The position numbers were made by a program, and so were the translations under genes. Positions 8,401-15,864 of a stretch of DNA of 27,030 nucleotides are shown piece after piece; positions within the stretch are counted from its first letter, which is position 1; each line of letters begins with the position of its first letter. The notes under the pieces are model-generated. The model was not told the DNA's origin. It was given only the letters and a program-made list of their open reading frames with translations, and did not search any database. Source of the stretch: Thomasclavelia sp. (GTDB taxonomy: Bacteria; Bacillota_I; Bacilli_A; Erysipelotrichales; Coprobacillaceae); the NCBI GenBank assembly GCA_020025035.1, contig JAHHSU010000012.1:1-27030 (forward strand), given 5' to 3'.

Positions 8401-8553
8401 AAATTTGAATGTTTTCAAGATATATTAAAAACAGGAAATACAGTATATGTAGAAGGAAAAGTAGAGTATAAAGATTCATTATCATTACATGTTGAACATA
8501 TGAAAGAATTAAAATTAGAAAGGACAGATTATGAAAAAATTAATATTGATTGA
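5470..8553 (+). CDS. dnaE: DNA polymerase III alpha subunit, DnaE type
   Basis: A 1027-residue family-C replicative polymerase of the DnaE type, distinct from PolC; in Bacilli it extends RNA primers before handing over to PolC. Domains in order: a PHP domain (about 1-250), in which the opening HLQVYSGYS lacks the full set of PHP metal-binding histidines, so no proofreading is expected; the palm with GPGRGSAAGS (335-344) and the catalytic aspartates D377 and D379 (MPDIDIDF), plus D532 (KMDLLGL); thumb and fingers; a helix-hairpin-helix region near 800; and a C-terminal OB fold (about 920-1010). The ATG at 5470 has a clear ribosome binding site. It overlaps polA by 23 nt, so the two are translationally coupled. 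It is a little shorter than the roughly 1100 residues usual in Bacilli. Confidence 0.96.
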   Translation: MFGHLQVYSGYSFQESTLLVSDIVAKAKALNQPCVALTDTNNLYGAIEFYTLCQKNHLKPIIGMEASVMMEEEIYPFILLAMNTNGYFSLCKISSCIQIHGYIQLEELITYKENIIILTPGDNGIIERNIEKSLFDLAINYLTLLKNKFGDHFYVNIHSHHIAIQDRVNQKMIELTKKLNIQMVCSNEVRYMNQKDYLALEFLQASKKSETFHRQHQFLTDQKYFKSEEEMKQLFDDDILKQTSSLIDQLNVVIPMHQLHMPVYPTPSAGNSHEYLKELCMTGLKKRFKGKTPTTKYITRLQDELRVIDKMGYSDYFLIVWDYVRYAKINGILVGPGRGSAAGSLVAYVLGITNCDPIQYDLLFERFLNEDRISMPDIDIDFQDNRREEVVNYIVEKYGKEHVAGIVTFSSYGPRVALKDVGKVLNIPLPRLERLCSMVPTSPKNRKSVLEMYQSSARFQTTIDRDNDYRYMIESVFLVERLPKNTSQHAAGIVLSQQKIDSVVPVCLGPNNMYISQYSKDYIEDVGLIKMDLLGLKNLSVIDDILKMIQRNKNIEVSLNDILLNDTKVYQMIANGDTFGVFQLESEGMKDLLRKMRVSCFEDIVAANALFRPGPMNNIPIFLARKHGKEPIEYLHPDLEPILSSTYGIMIYQEQIMQIAKKIAGFSLAKADILRKAISKKETKLMDSLKDDFIQGALSNGYSLSIIQDIYESIMKFASYGFNKSHSVAYAYVAYQMAYLKAHYPLEFFASLLTGESNSTSSKLQVMQEGRKYGVSILPPSINQSTNKFEVEGHQIRYSLTAIKNIGEAIYQEIESVRSVRKFDSIFDFFVRIYHRNVSVLAIESLIDAGAFDEFKYPRKSMKDNISKLQEYAHCYQNNPTDQPILRGNEYFHLEKLEKEKEVLGIYLSKHPITLYKEKYGANTISIFEFPRYVSKKIKSILVISRVKTIFDRNGKQMCFIHFYDESGSVEAVVFSQKFECFQDILKTGNTVYVEGKVEYKDSLSLHVEHMKELKLERTDYEKINID

Positions 8554-11143
8554 TGGGAATTATTGGTTATTTAGTTCGTATTATGCTACGGCTTCAACAG
8601 GAAATTTAATGGTTAATAAAGAAGGGATTCCTACAAATGCAGTTTTTGGTTTTGCTAATCGTTTAGAAAATTTACTTAAAAAAAATCCAGATTATGTAGT
8701 TGTTGCATTTGATGCAAAAGGAAAATCATTTAGAAATGATATGATGGAAGACTATAAAGGAACAAGAAAACAAACACCCGAAGAATTAAAAATGCAGTTT
8801 CCTATTGTAAAAGAATATCTAGATGCACATCGTATTTGTTATATCGAAAAAGAAGGATATGAAGGAGATGATGTCATAGGAACATTAGCATCAAAAGCCT
8901 ATTATCAAGGTCTTGAAGTTGATATTATTTCTGGTGATAAGGATATGATGCAATTAATTAATGATCGTATTACTTTTTATAAACATAATAATAAAACTAA
9001 ATCAGACGATCCTATTACACCTGCAATATTTTTAGAAAAATACGGATTAAAACCTGACCAAATGAGAGATTTATTAGGACTAATGGGAGATAGTGCAGAT
9101 AACATTCCTGGAATAAAAGGAATTGGAGAAAAGACTGCATTAAAATTATTACAAGAATATCATTCCATTGAAAATTTAAAAGAACACATGAATGAATTAA
9201 AAGGAAAAATGGGGGAAAATATTAGAGAAAATATTGAACAGGGAATTTTATCTAAACAAATTGCTACAATATTAACAGATATACCATTAGATTTTGATTT
9301 AGAAGATTACGTTATCAATCAGTGGGATCATAAAGTACTTGCTCATTTTTACCAAAAGTATGATATGAATAGTCTGTTAAAAAAGATGGTCATGAATCAA
9401 CAATCAACACCATTTTTATCATCAGATGACTTTTCATTTTCTATTGTGGAAAAAATGCCTATTATTCAAAATGAAGCTGCCTTAATTAGCGGGGTGTATA
9501 ATAGTAATTATCATAAATCTATTGTTTTAGGATATGCTATTTATTATAAGGAAGGATGTTATTTTATTTCTTATGAGAATGCTTTAAAAGATGAAGATTT
9601 TCAAGCATATCTAAGTAATGAAAATATCAAAAAATTAGGATATGACATTAAGCGTCATCAAGTTGCATCGTTATGGAATGGTATTAAGATATCTGGATAT
9701 GACTTTGACTTACAGTTAGCTGCATACATATTAAATCCATCACTTAAAGATGAAGTAAAAAATGTTTGTGATTATTTTGGATATGATCAAGTAATGTATG
9801 ATGAACAAGTATTTGGAAAAGGAGCAAAAAGATGTATTCCAGAGATAGAATTAGTCGCAAAGCATTTATGTTTACAAGCTAAAGCAATTTATTGTTTAAA
9901 AGAGGAAGTTATTTGTAGATTAAAAGAAGATCATCAATATGAGTTATATCAAAATGTAGAAATTCCAGTAGCAAATATTTTGGCTAATATGGAATTTACA
10001 GGTGCTAAAATGGATAAAGACGTTTTAACAGGATTAGAAAAAGAAATTGGTGGTCGTATAAAAACAATAGAAACACAAATTCATGAAATTGCTGGAGTGG
10101 AATTTAATATTGCTTCTCCTAAACAATTAGGTGAGGTTTTGTTTGAAAAATTAAATTTACCAAATGGTAAAAAAACAAAAACTGGATATTCGACTGCTAT
10201 AGATGTATTAGAAAAATTAAAAAATGTACATCCAATTATTCCATTAATACTGGAATATAGAACTCTTACTAAAATTTATTCTACTTATATTAAAGGATTA
10301 CAAGAACAAATATTTGTTGATGGAAAAATTCATACGATATATAATCAAGCATTGACTCAAACAGGTCGATTATCATCTGTTGATCCTAATTTACAAAATA
10401 TTCCTGTCCGTAATGAACATGGAAAATCAATTAGAAAAGCATTTGTTCCTAGTTTTGATTATTTAGTTTCTTATGATTATTCACAAATTGAATTGAGGGT
10501 ATTAGCTCATCTTGCATCTGCAAAATCATTAATTCAAGCATTTAATGATGATCAAGATATTCATGCTCATACTGCTAAAGAAATATTTAACGTAGAAGAC
10601 GTTACAAGTGAAATGAGAAGACAAGCAAAAGCTGTTAATTTTGGAATTATATATGGAATGAGTGATTTTGGATTGTCTGAGCAACTTGGAATTAGTATTG
10701 CTAGTGCAAAGTCATTTATTGAACAGTATTTTAAAATGTATCCTGAAATTAAAGGATATATGGAACAACAAATAGACTTTTGTAAAAAAAATGGTTACGT
10801 ACAAACGTTGTTGAATCGAAAAAGATATATTCATGAAATAAATGAAAAAAATTACATGCGACAAGAACTTGGCAAACGTTTAGCAATGAATTCACCAATT
10901 CAAGGAAGTGCTGCTGATATTATGAAACTTGCAATGATTAAAGTAGATCAGTTGATGAAGGAAAATAATGTACAATCTAAAATGATTTTACAAGTTCATG
11001 ATGAATTAATTTTTGATGTTTTAGAAAGTGAACTAGAGTTAATGAATGAAATTATTAAGAAAGGAATGGAACATGCCATTCAATTAGACGTATGTTTAAA
11101 AGTAGAAGGAACATATGCTAAAAATTGGTATGATCTAAAATAA
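8531..11143 (+). CDS. polA: DNA polymerase I
   Basis: An 870-residue family-A polymerase for Okazaki-fragment processing and repair. A 5'-3' flap nuclease domain occupies about 1-290 (acidic centre YEGDDVIG 110-117, ISGDKD 133-138, GDSADNIPG 186-194). The central domain (about 300-470) resembles the 3'-5' exonuclease but lacks the D-x-E metal site and the last aspartate, so proofreading is probably absent, as in Bacillus PolA. The polymerase domain has motif A (YDYSQIELR, D649), the O helix (RRQAKAVNFGIIYG, 696-709, with F704) and motif C (QVHDE, D824). The start lies within the dnaE end, preceded by AAAGGA. mutM follows after 6 nt. Confidence 0.96.
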   Translation: MKKLILIDGNYWLFSSYYATASTGNLMVNKEGIPTNAVFGFANRLENLLKKNPDYVVVAFDAKGKSFRNDMMEDYKGTRKQTPEELKMQFPIVKEYLDAHRICYIEKEGYEGDDVIGTLASKAYYQGLEVDIISGDKDMMQLINDRITFYKHNNKTKSDDPITPAIFLEKYGLKPDQMRDLLGLMGDSADNIPGIKGIGEKTALKLLQEYHSIENLKEHMNELKGKMGENIRENIEQGILSKQIATILTDIPLDFDLEDYVINQWDHKVLAHFYQKYDMNSLLKKMVMNQQSTPFLSSDDFSFSIVEKMPIIQNEAALISGVYNSNYHKSIVLGYAIYYKEGCYFISYENALKDEDFQAYLSNENIKKLGYDIKRHQVASLWNGIKISGYDFDLQLAAYILNPSLKDEVKNVCDYFGYDQVMYDEQVFGKGAKRCIPEIELVAKHLCLQAKAIYCLKEEVICRLKEDHQYELYQNVEIPVANILANMEFTGAKMDKDVLTGLEKEIGGRIKTIETQIHEIAGVEFNIASPKQLGEVLFEKLNLPNGKKTKTGYSTAIDVLEKLKNVHPIIPLILEYRTLTKIYSTYIKGLQEQIFVDGKIHTIYNQALTQTGRLSSVDPNLQNIPVRNEHGKSIRKAFVPSFDYLVSYDYSQIELRVLAHLASAKSLIQAFNDDQDIHAHTAKEIFNVEDVTSEMRRQAKAVNFGIIYGMSDFGLSEQLGISIASAKSFIEQYFKMYPEIKGYMEQQIDFCKKNGYVQTLLNRKRYIHEINEKNYMRQELGKRLAMNSPIQGSAADIMKLAMIKVDQLMKENNVQSKMILQVHDELIFDVLESELELMNEIIKKGMEHAIQLDVCLKVEGTYAKNWYDLK

Positions 11144-11149
11144 TTAATT

Positions 11150-11968
11150 ATGCCTGAATTACCTGAAGTAGAAACAATTAAAAATACGTTAATGCCATTA
11201 ATCATAGGGGAATGTATTAAAAGTGTAGAAATATTGTATCCAAATATTATTGATGGAGATGCTAATGAATTTAAAGAAAAATTAAAGTCGTCTAAGTTTG
11301 TACAAATGGATAGAATTGGAAAATATCTTATTTTTATATTAAATGATAATGCCTTTATATCTCATCTTAGAATGGAAGGAAAGTATTATGTAGTAAATAA
11401 AAATGAACCTTATTCTCCACATTGTCATGTTATTTTCCATTTAGAAAGTGGAAAGGATTTAAGATATTGTGATACTCGTAAATTTGGTCGTATGTCTTTG
11501 ACCGATCCAACACAATATCCATTTTTAGAACCTTTTTGTTCATTAGCCAAAGAACCATATATCATTGAGCCAGATAAGTTGTATCAAAAATTTCAAAAAT
11601 CTACTCGTCCTATTAAAGACGTATTATTAGATCAACATATTATTTTAGGTATTGGAAATATTTATGCAAATGAGATTTGTTTTCAAATGAAAATCAATCC
11701 ACTTACGCCTGTAAAAAACTTATCCTATAAAAGGGTAAAAGAATTGGTTCAAGTATCTATTGATATTTTAAATAAAGCAATAGAACAAGGCGGAACTACG
11801 ATTCATACTTTTAGTTCTAATGGAATTGATGGAAGATTTCAAGTTCATTTAAATGTTCATGGAAAAATTAATCAACCATGTAATAAGTGTGGAAAAACAA
11901 TAAAGAAAATACAATTACATGGTAGAGGAACTTATTATTGCCCACATTGTCAAAGAAAAAAATCATAG
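11150..11968 (+). CDS. mutM: Formamidopyrimidine-DNA glycosylase (Fpg/MutM)
   Basis: A 272-residue bifunctional glycosylase/AP lyase that removes 8-oxoguanine and ring-opened purines. The N-terminus MPELPEVE supplies the catalytic proline (exposed after Met removal) and glutamate. K58 (RIGKYL) and LRMEGK (73-78) are conserved. The helix-two-turn-helix region includes LGIGNIYANE (166-175). A C-terminal zinc finger has C244, C247, C264 and C267 with R259 in HGRGTYYC. No Shine-Dalgarno sequence is visible in the A+T-rich 6-nt gap after polA, so translation probably depends on reinitiation by ribosomes finishing polA. The polA-mutM-coaE order is conserved across many Firmicutes. Confidence 0.95.
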   Translation: MPELPEVETIKNTLMPLIIGECIKSVEILYPNIIDGDANEFKEKLKSSKFVQMDRIGKYLIFILNDNAFISHLRMEGKYYVVNKNEPYSPHCHVIFHLESGKDLRYCDTRKFGRMSLTDPTQYPFLEPFCSLAKEPYIIEPDKLYQKFQKSTRPIKDVLLDQHIILGIGNIYANEICFQMKINPLTPVKNLSYKRVKELVQVSIDILNKAIEQGGTTIHTFSSNGIDGRFQVHLNVHGKINQPCNKCGKTIKKIQLHGRGTYYCPHCQRKKS

Positions 11969-11969
11969 G

Positions 11970-11993
11970 AAAAAAGCACATTTGTGCTTTTTT
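11970..11993 (+). terminator. Intrinsic terminator after mutM
   Basis: AAAAAAGCAC (11970-11979) pairs with GTGCTTTTTT (11984-11993) around a 4-nt loop. The T run forms both stem and tail. It separates dnaE-polA-mutM from coaE-dnaB-dnaI. Confidence 0.8.
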
Positions 11994-12022
11994 ATGTTAA
12001 AATAGTAATAAGGAGTGAGTAG

Positions 12023-12622
12023 ATGATTATAGGAATAACAGGGAGTATTGCAACAGGGAAAAGTACAGTATCTAATTATCTTAGAAAAAAAGGATATCTA
12101 GTAATAGATGCAGATATTATTGCTCATCATGTATTAGAAACAAATGTTACATGTATTAAACAAATTTTACATCATTTTCCTTGTGATAATGGAAGTGGAA
12201 TGATTGATCGACAAAAACTTGGAGATATTATTTTTCATCATGAAAATCAAAGAAAACTATTAGATTCTATTGTACATCCTTATGTAATTGATCAAATTCA
12301 AAAAGATGTTGCAAAAAACAATGATGAATATATTTTTTTAGATATACCATTACTTTATGAAGCACATTTAGAGTATTTGTGTCAGTATATAGTAGTAGTG
12401 TATGTAAGTGAAGATATTCAACTCCAAAGATTACAATTACGTAATCATTTATCCTATGGTCAAGCAATGCATCGAATTCGTTCTCAAATATCTATTGAGA
12501 AAAAGAAGCAACTTGCTAATTATGTATTGTATAATAATAAAGATATTCATTTTTTAGAAACACAAATTGAATGTTTCTTATTAAAATTAAAAGAAGGTGA
12601 TTTGAAATGGAAGAATTGTTAA
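12023..12622 (+). CDS. coaE: Dephospho-CoA kinase
   Basis: A 199-residue P-loop kinase catalysing the last step of coenzyme A synthesis, ATP-dependent phosphorylation of the 3'-hydroxyl of dephospho-CoA. The Walker A motif is GSIATGKST (7-15). The DAD at 29-31 (VIDADIIAH) matches the family's catalytic DxD region, and LDIPLLYE is the conserved central stretch. Length is typical. AAGGAGTGA lies just before the ATG. It overlaps dnaB by 16 nt, which couples them; this association is common in Bacilli. Confidence 0.95.
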   Translation: MIIGITGSIATGKSTVSNYLRKKGYLVIDADIIAHHVLETNVTCIKQILHHFPCDNGSGMIDRQKLGDIIFHHENQRKLLDSIVHPYVIDQIQKDVAKNNDEYIFLDIPLLYEAHLEYLCQYIVVVYVSEDIQLQRLQLRNHLSYGQAMHRIRSQISIEKKKQLANYVLYNNKDIHFLETQIECFLLKLKEGDLKWKNC

Positions 12623-13896
12623 GCTGTGATACTTATGAAGTTTATGGTAAATCTAATCTTAGTTATGATCAAATAAGATCACTTACTATGTTGTATCAAC
12701 CTTTAATTGGGGCTAATGCAATAAGTGTATATTTATCTTTATATAGTGAACTAGATATGATTAAACTTACTTCTTTAAGTTCTACTCATGCTCGTTTAAC
12801 AATGATTACTTCATTATCCTTAAGTGAAATTAAAAGATGTATTGGATTATTAGAAGGAATCGGTTTAATGAAAACGTATATTCAAGAGAGTCATGATTGT
12901 TCCCATTATTTATATCAAATGATGTTGCCACTAGATTCTAAACGTTTTTTTCAAAACAATTTATTGCACACATTACTGTATAAATCACTAGGTAGTTTAG
13001 ATTATGAAAAGAATAAATTTTACTTTTCATTAAATGAGACTAAGCTAGATTCATACAAAGAGATTACTGCCAAGTTTGATGATATATTTTATATTGAAGA
13101 TACATGCGAAGAAGGAAAAAATATTTTAAAAGAAAAAAGTACTTTTAAACAAGTTGTATCTATGGATCCTGTGATTCAGTATCCTATGGATTTGTTTTAT
13201 CAAGAGATACAAAAATTACAGGTAAGAAGAAATATAATTAGTGTTCAACTTGAAAATACAATTAAGCAATTAGGAGTAGTCTATCATATTGGTGCTCATC
13301 CAATGGCACAATTAGTTTTTGAATCTATAGAAAATCATCAAATTAATGAAAATACATTAATTATGAAGGCTAGAGCTTATCATGAATTAGAAGCACCACG
13401 TAAATTTGAACTAGTTCACCAAACTCAGCCAAGACAATATTCTTTTTCTAAAGATGGAAAAGATGCTAAGTCAAAGCATATACAACAATTAGAAAGTTGG
13501 TCGCCATATAAATTAATTGAAAAAAAGCAAGGGAGTACACCAACACGACATGATTTAACGATTGTAGAAAACTTAATGTTAGAACAAGGATTAGAAGCAG
13601 GGGTAATTAATGTATTATTAGAACTTACTTGGGCTCAAAATGATAATCGAATGTCTCGATCATACATGGAAGCTGTTGCTGCTACATGGAAACGAAAAGG
13701 GATTAAAAGTGTTCAAGAAGCAATGCAAGAGGCAAAAAATACGCTTAAAGCTAAAAGTAAATCCGCTAATGATTCTATGCCACAGTGGTATCAAGAACAA
13801 GTAGTAGATAACCAATTAAATGTAGATAATGAAGAAGGTTCAAATCATCATACAATTAGTGAAGATAAACTTCGTGAAATAATGGGTAATTTTTAG
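12607..13896 (+). CDS. dnaB: Replication initiation and membrane attachment protein DnaB (Bacilli type)
   Basis: A 429-residue helicase co-loader of the Gram-positive DnaB/DnaD type, not the replicative helicase. With DnaD and DnaI it helps load the hexameric helicase at oriC and in restart. The N-terminal winged-helix part begins with YEVYGKSNLSYDQIRSLTMLYQPLIG, a typical opening for the family (given here only as a landmark near residues 9-34). A DnaD-like C-terminal domain lies near 320-385 with the YxxxxxxxW...GI pattern (YMEAVAATWKRKGI). The middle and the tail are charged and probably flexible. AAGGTGATTT upstream supports the ATG inside the coaE end. dnaI follows after 9 nt. Confidence 0.9.
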   Translation: MEELLSCDTYEVYGKSNLSYDQIRSLTMLYQPLIGANAISVYLSLYSELDMIKLTSLSSTHARLTMITSLSLSEIKRCIGLLEGIGLMKTYIQESHDCSHYLYQMMLPLDSKRFFQNNLLHTLLYKSLGSLDYEKNKFYFSLNETKLDSYKEITAKFDDIFYIEDTCEEGKNILKEKSTFKQVVSMDPVIQYPMDLFYQEIQKLQVRRNIISVQLENTIKQLGVVYHIGAHPMAQLVFESIENHQINENTLIMKARAYHELEAPRKFELVHQTQPRQYSFSKDGKDAKSKHIQQLESWSPYKLIEKKQGSTPTRHDLTIVENLMLEQGLEAGVINVLLELTWAQNDNRMSRSYMEAVAATWKRKGIKSVQEAMQEAKNTLKAKSKSANDSMPQWYQEQVVDNQLNVDNEEGSNHHTISEDKLREIMGNF

Positions 13897-13905
13897 GAGG
13901 ATAGA

Positions 13906-14802
13906 ATGGAAAAGGTAACAAATAAAATACAACTAGCTGCAAATGTAAAACAAATCAAAAAGGAAAGTTTAGATTTTCTTTGTACTGATCCTAAGATTAA
14001 GACATTTATGGCTAATCATCATCTTTTACGTCATGATGTAGATGAATTTTGGATAGAATTACTAAATTATCATGAAGATTATCATCTTTGTAAAGGATGT
14101 AAACAAATTGATACATGTCCTAAAAATATGAAGGGGTATCAACGTATATTAAAATATGAAAATGGTCGTATTTCTTTAGATATGCAACCTTGTATATATG
14201 AAAAGGAACATGCTAATCATTTACATGTATTAAATAGCATTATTCCATGTAATATGCCTAAAGATATTTTTAACATTCCTTTTAAAGATTTAGAAATTAA
14301 AGATAGAGAATCTGTTCTTTCTAGCTTAGTAGAACATGCTACTAGCAAGCAAACAAAAGGAGTGTATTTGCATGGAAAGATGCAAAATGGGAAAACTACT
14401 ATTATGGCATCCTATATTTATAGATTAGCTCAAAATGGAAAAAACTGTGCATTTATGAATGTTCCTACTCTAGTTTCTATGATGAAAGAACAATTTTCTA
14501 CCTCTAATAGTAATCTAGATTTAATGTATCAATTAAAAGTAGTAGAGATATTAGTATTAGATGATATTGGTAGTGAAAGTATTACACCATGGGTAAGAGA
14601 TGAAGTTATAAGTTCTATTATTTATGATCGTGCATTACGGAATTTACCAACTTATTTTACAAGTGTATATAGTTTAGAGGAGTTAAAGAAAATATATTCT
14701 ATATCTAATAAATCTCAAGATAAGATTAAAGCCGAACGTTTAATTGAGAAAATGAAAGCGGTTTGTGTAAGTATGGAATTGAAATCTTCTAAAATTTCTT
14801 GA
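13906..14802 (+). CDS. dnaI: Primosomal helicase loader DnaI
   Basis: A 298-residue AAA+ ATPase that delivers the replicative helicase to DNA. The N-terminal domain carries a zinc-site cluster (C62, C65, C71, and possibly C96), consistent with the helicase-binding region of DnaI. The AAA+ domain has Walker A GKMQNGKTT (157-165) and Walker B ILVLDDIG (215-222), with RLIEKM (278-283) near the end matching the family's arginine-containing RIxERI motif. The sensor-1 stretch is FTSVYS (251-256), where the family normally has asparagine (TSN), so V254 is unusual. The ribosome binding site AGGAGG is perfect. It ends the coaE-dnaB-dnaI unit; no clear terminator hairpin follows. Confidence 0.92.
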   Translation: MEKVTNKIQLAANVKQIKKESLDFLCTDPKIKTFMANHHLLRHDVDEFWIELLNYHEDYHLCKGCKQIDTCPKNMKGYQRILKYENGRISLDMQPCIYEKEHANHLHVLNSIIPCNMPKDIFNIPFKDLEIKDRESVLSSLVEHATSKQTKGVYLHGKMQNGKTTIMASYIYRLAQNGKNCAFMNVPTLVSMMKEQFSTSNSNLDLMYQLKVVEILVLDDIGSESITPWVRDEVISSIIYDRALRNLPTYFTSVYSLEELKKIYSISNKSQDKIKAERLIEKMKAVCVSMELKSSKIS

Positions 14803-14820
14803 TAAATAAAGTATAAATGA

Positions 14821-14861
14821 TTGAAAAAAAATCAATTCATGATAAAATAACACATGAATTG
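14821..14861 (+). promoter_or_regulatory. pfkA-pyk promoter with an inverted repeat enclosing the -10
   Basis: TTGAAA (14821-14826) and TAAAAT (14843-14848) form a sigma-A-type promoter with a 16-bp spacer. A perfect 9-bp inverted repeat, CAATTCATG (14833-14841) and CATGAATTG (14853-14861), brackets the -10 with an 11-nt gap. This looks like an operator for a dimeric repressor, or a 5' RNA hairpin if transcription starts further upstream. It is followed by the pfkA ribosome binding site GAGGTGAT. Confidence 0.6.
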
Positions 14862-14877
14862 GACTAGAGGTGATTAT

Positions 14878-15831
14878 ATGGTAAAATGCATAGGTGTTCT
14901 AACTTCTGGAGGCGATGCACCAGGAATGAATAGTGCAATTAGAAGTATTGTCAAATCATCCAATCACTTAGGTATTGATGTTATTGGTATTGTTGGTGGA
15001 TTTAAAGGGTTATATTTTAAACATTTTAAATCATTGACTATCGAAAATACTTCTAATATCACCTCAATAGGTGGTACAATGCTTAAATCATCAAGATTTG
15101 AACAGTTTAAAGACACAAAAGTGGCTAGTCAATGTATTGAAAATCTTTATGATATTGGCATAGATGCATTAATTGTAATCGGTGGTGATGGATCGTTTAG
15201 AGGAGTTAAAAAAATATCTGAGTTAGGTTTTCCAGCAATTGCAATACCAGCTACAATAGATAATGATATACCTGGAACATGTGCAACAATAGGATTTGAT
15301 AGTGCCTTAATGACAATTGTTAATAGTATTGAAATGCTTAAAGATACTGCAAGAAGTCATGAAAGGTGTTTACTTGTTGAAGTGATGGGAAGATATTGTA
15401 GTGATTTAGCGCAGTATGGTGCAATGGCAAGTGATTCTGAAATTGTAATATGTAATGAATCAGATATTGATTTAGATGATATATGTCATCAAGTACGTGA
15501 AATGGTAGCAATTAAAGGTGAAATGATTGTAGTAGTATCTGAAAATGTTACGGATGTATTTGAATTAGCTACTAAAATTGAAGAAAGAACAACGATTGAA
15601 TGTAGAGGAATTAGGCTAGGGTATATACAACGTGGTGGAAAACCTTCGCCAAATGATCGTATCTTAGCTTCAAGATTTGGTATTCATGCAGTGGAATTAT
15701 TAAATAACGGTAAAAGTAACCTTGCAATATGTTGGAATGCAGGAGAAATTACTTATAAAAATATTGATGATGTGTTAAATATGAATACTAAAAGTTGTGG
15801 TATTTACGAAGATTTTAAAAAACTTCGTTAA
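14878..15831 (+). CDS. pfkA: ATP-dependent 6-phosphofructokinase
   Basis: A 317-residue phosphofructokinase making fructose 1,6-bisphosphate, the committed step of glycolysis. Motifs: GGDAPGMN (11-18), GGDGSFRG (102-109, where GGDGS indicates ATP rather than pyrophosphate use), TIDND with catalytic D128 (126-130), and HERCLLVEVMGR (161-172) for fructose 6-phosphate. The usual LGHIQRGG reads LGYIQRGG, so the substrate-contacting histidine is tyrosine (Y249). I chose the ATG at 14878 with GAGGTGAT directly upstream; an in-frame ATG at 14854 would lie inside the promoter's inverted repeat. pyk follows after 33 nt, the usual pfkA-pyk operon. Confidence 0.95.
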   Translation: MVKCIGVLTSGGDAPGMNSAIRSIVKSSNHLGIDVIGIVGGFKGLYFKHFKSLTIENTSNITSIGGTMLKSSRFEQFKDTKVASQCIENLYDIGIDALIVIGGDGSFRGVKKISELGFPAIAIPATIDNDIPGTCATIGFDSALMTIVNSIEMLKDTARSHERCLLVEVMGRYCSDLAQYGAMASDSEIVICNESDIDLDDICHQVREMVAIKGEMIVVVSENVTDVFELATKIEERTTIECRGIRLGYIQRGGKPSPNDRILASRFGIHAVELLNNGKSNLAICWNAGEITYKNIDDVLNMNTKSCGIYEDFKKLR

Positions 15832-15864
15832 TATATATTTGAATTTTAAAAAGGAGATATAGGA

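Noticed and set aside
12267..12467. Minus-strand ORF of 66 codons
   Set aside because: Antisense shadow of coaE.
14816..14837. Hairpin ATTGA...TCAAT after dnaI as a terminator
   Set aside because: The stem is only 5-6 A-T-rich base pairs and has no T tail; the sequence is better explained as the pfkA -35 region.
14854..14877. Upstream in-frame start for pfkA
   Set aside because: The ATG lies inside the promoter's inverted repeat, lacks a ribosome binding site and adds eight residues not found in PfkA.
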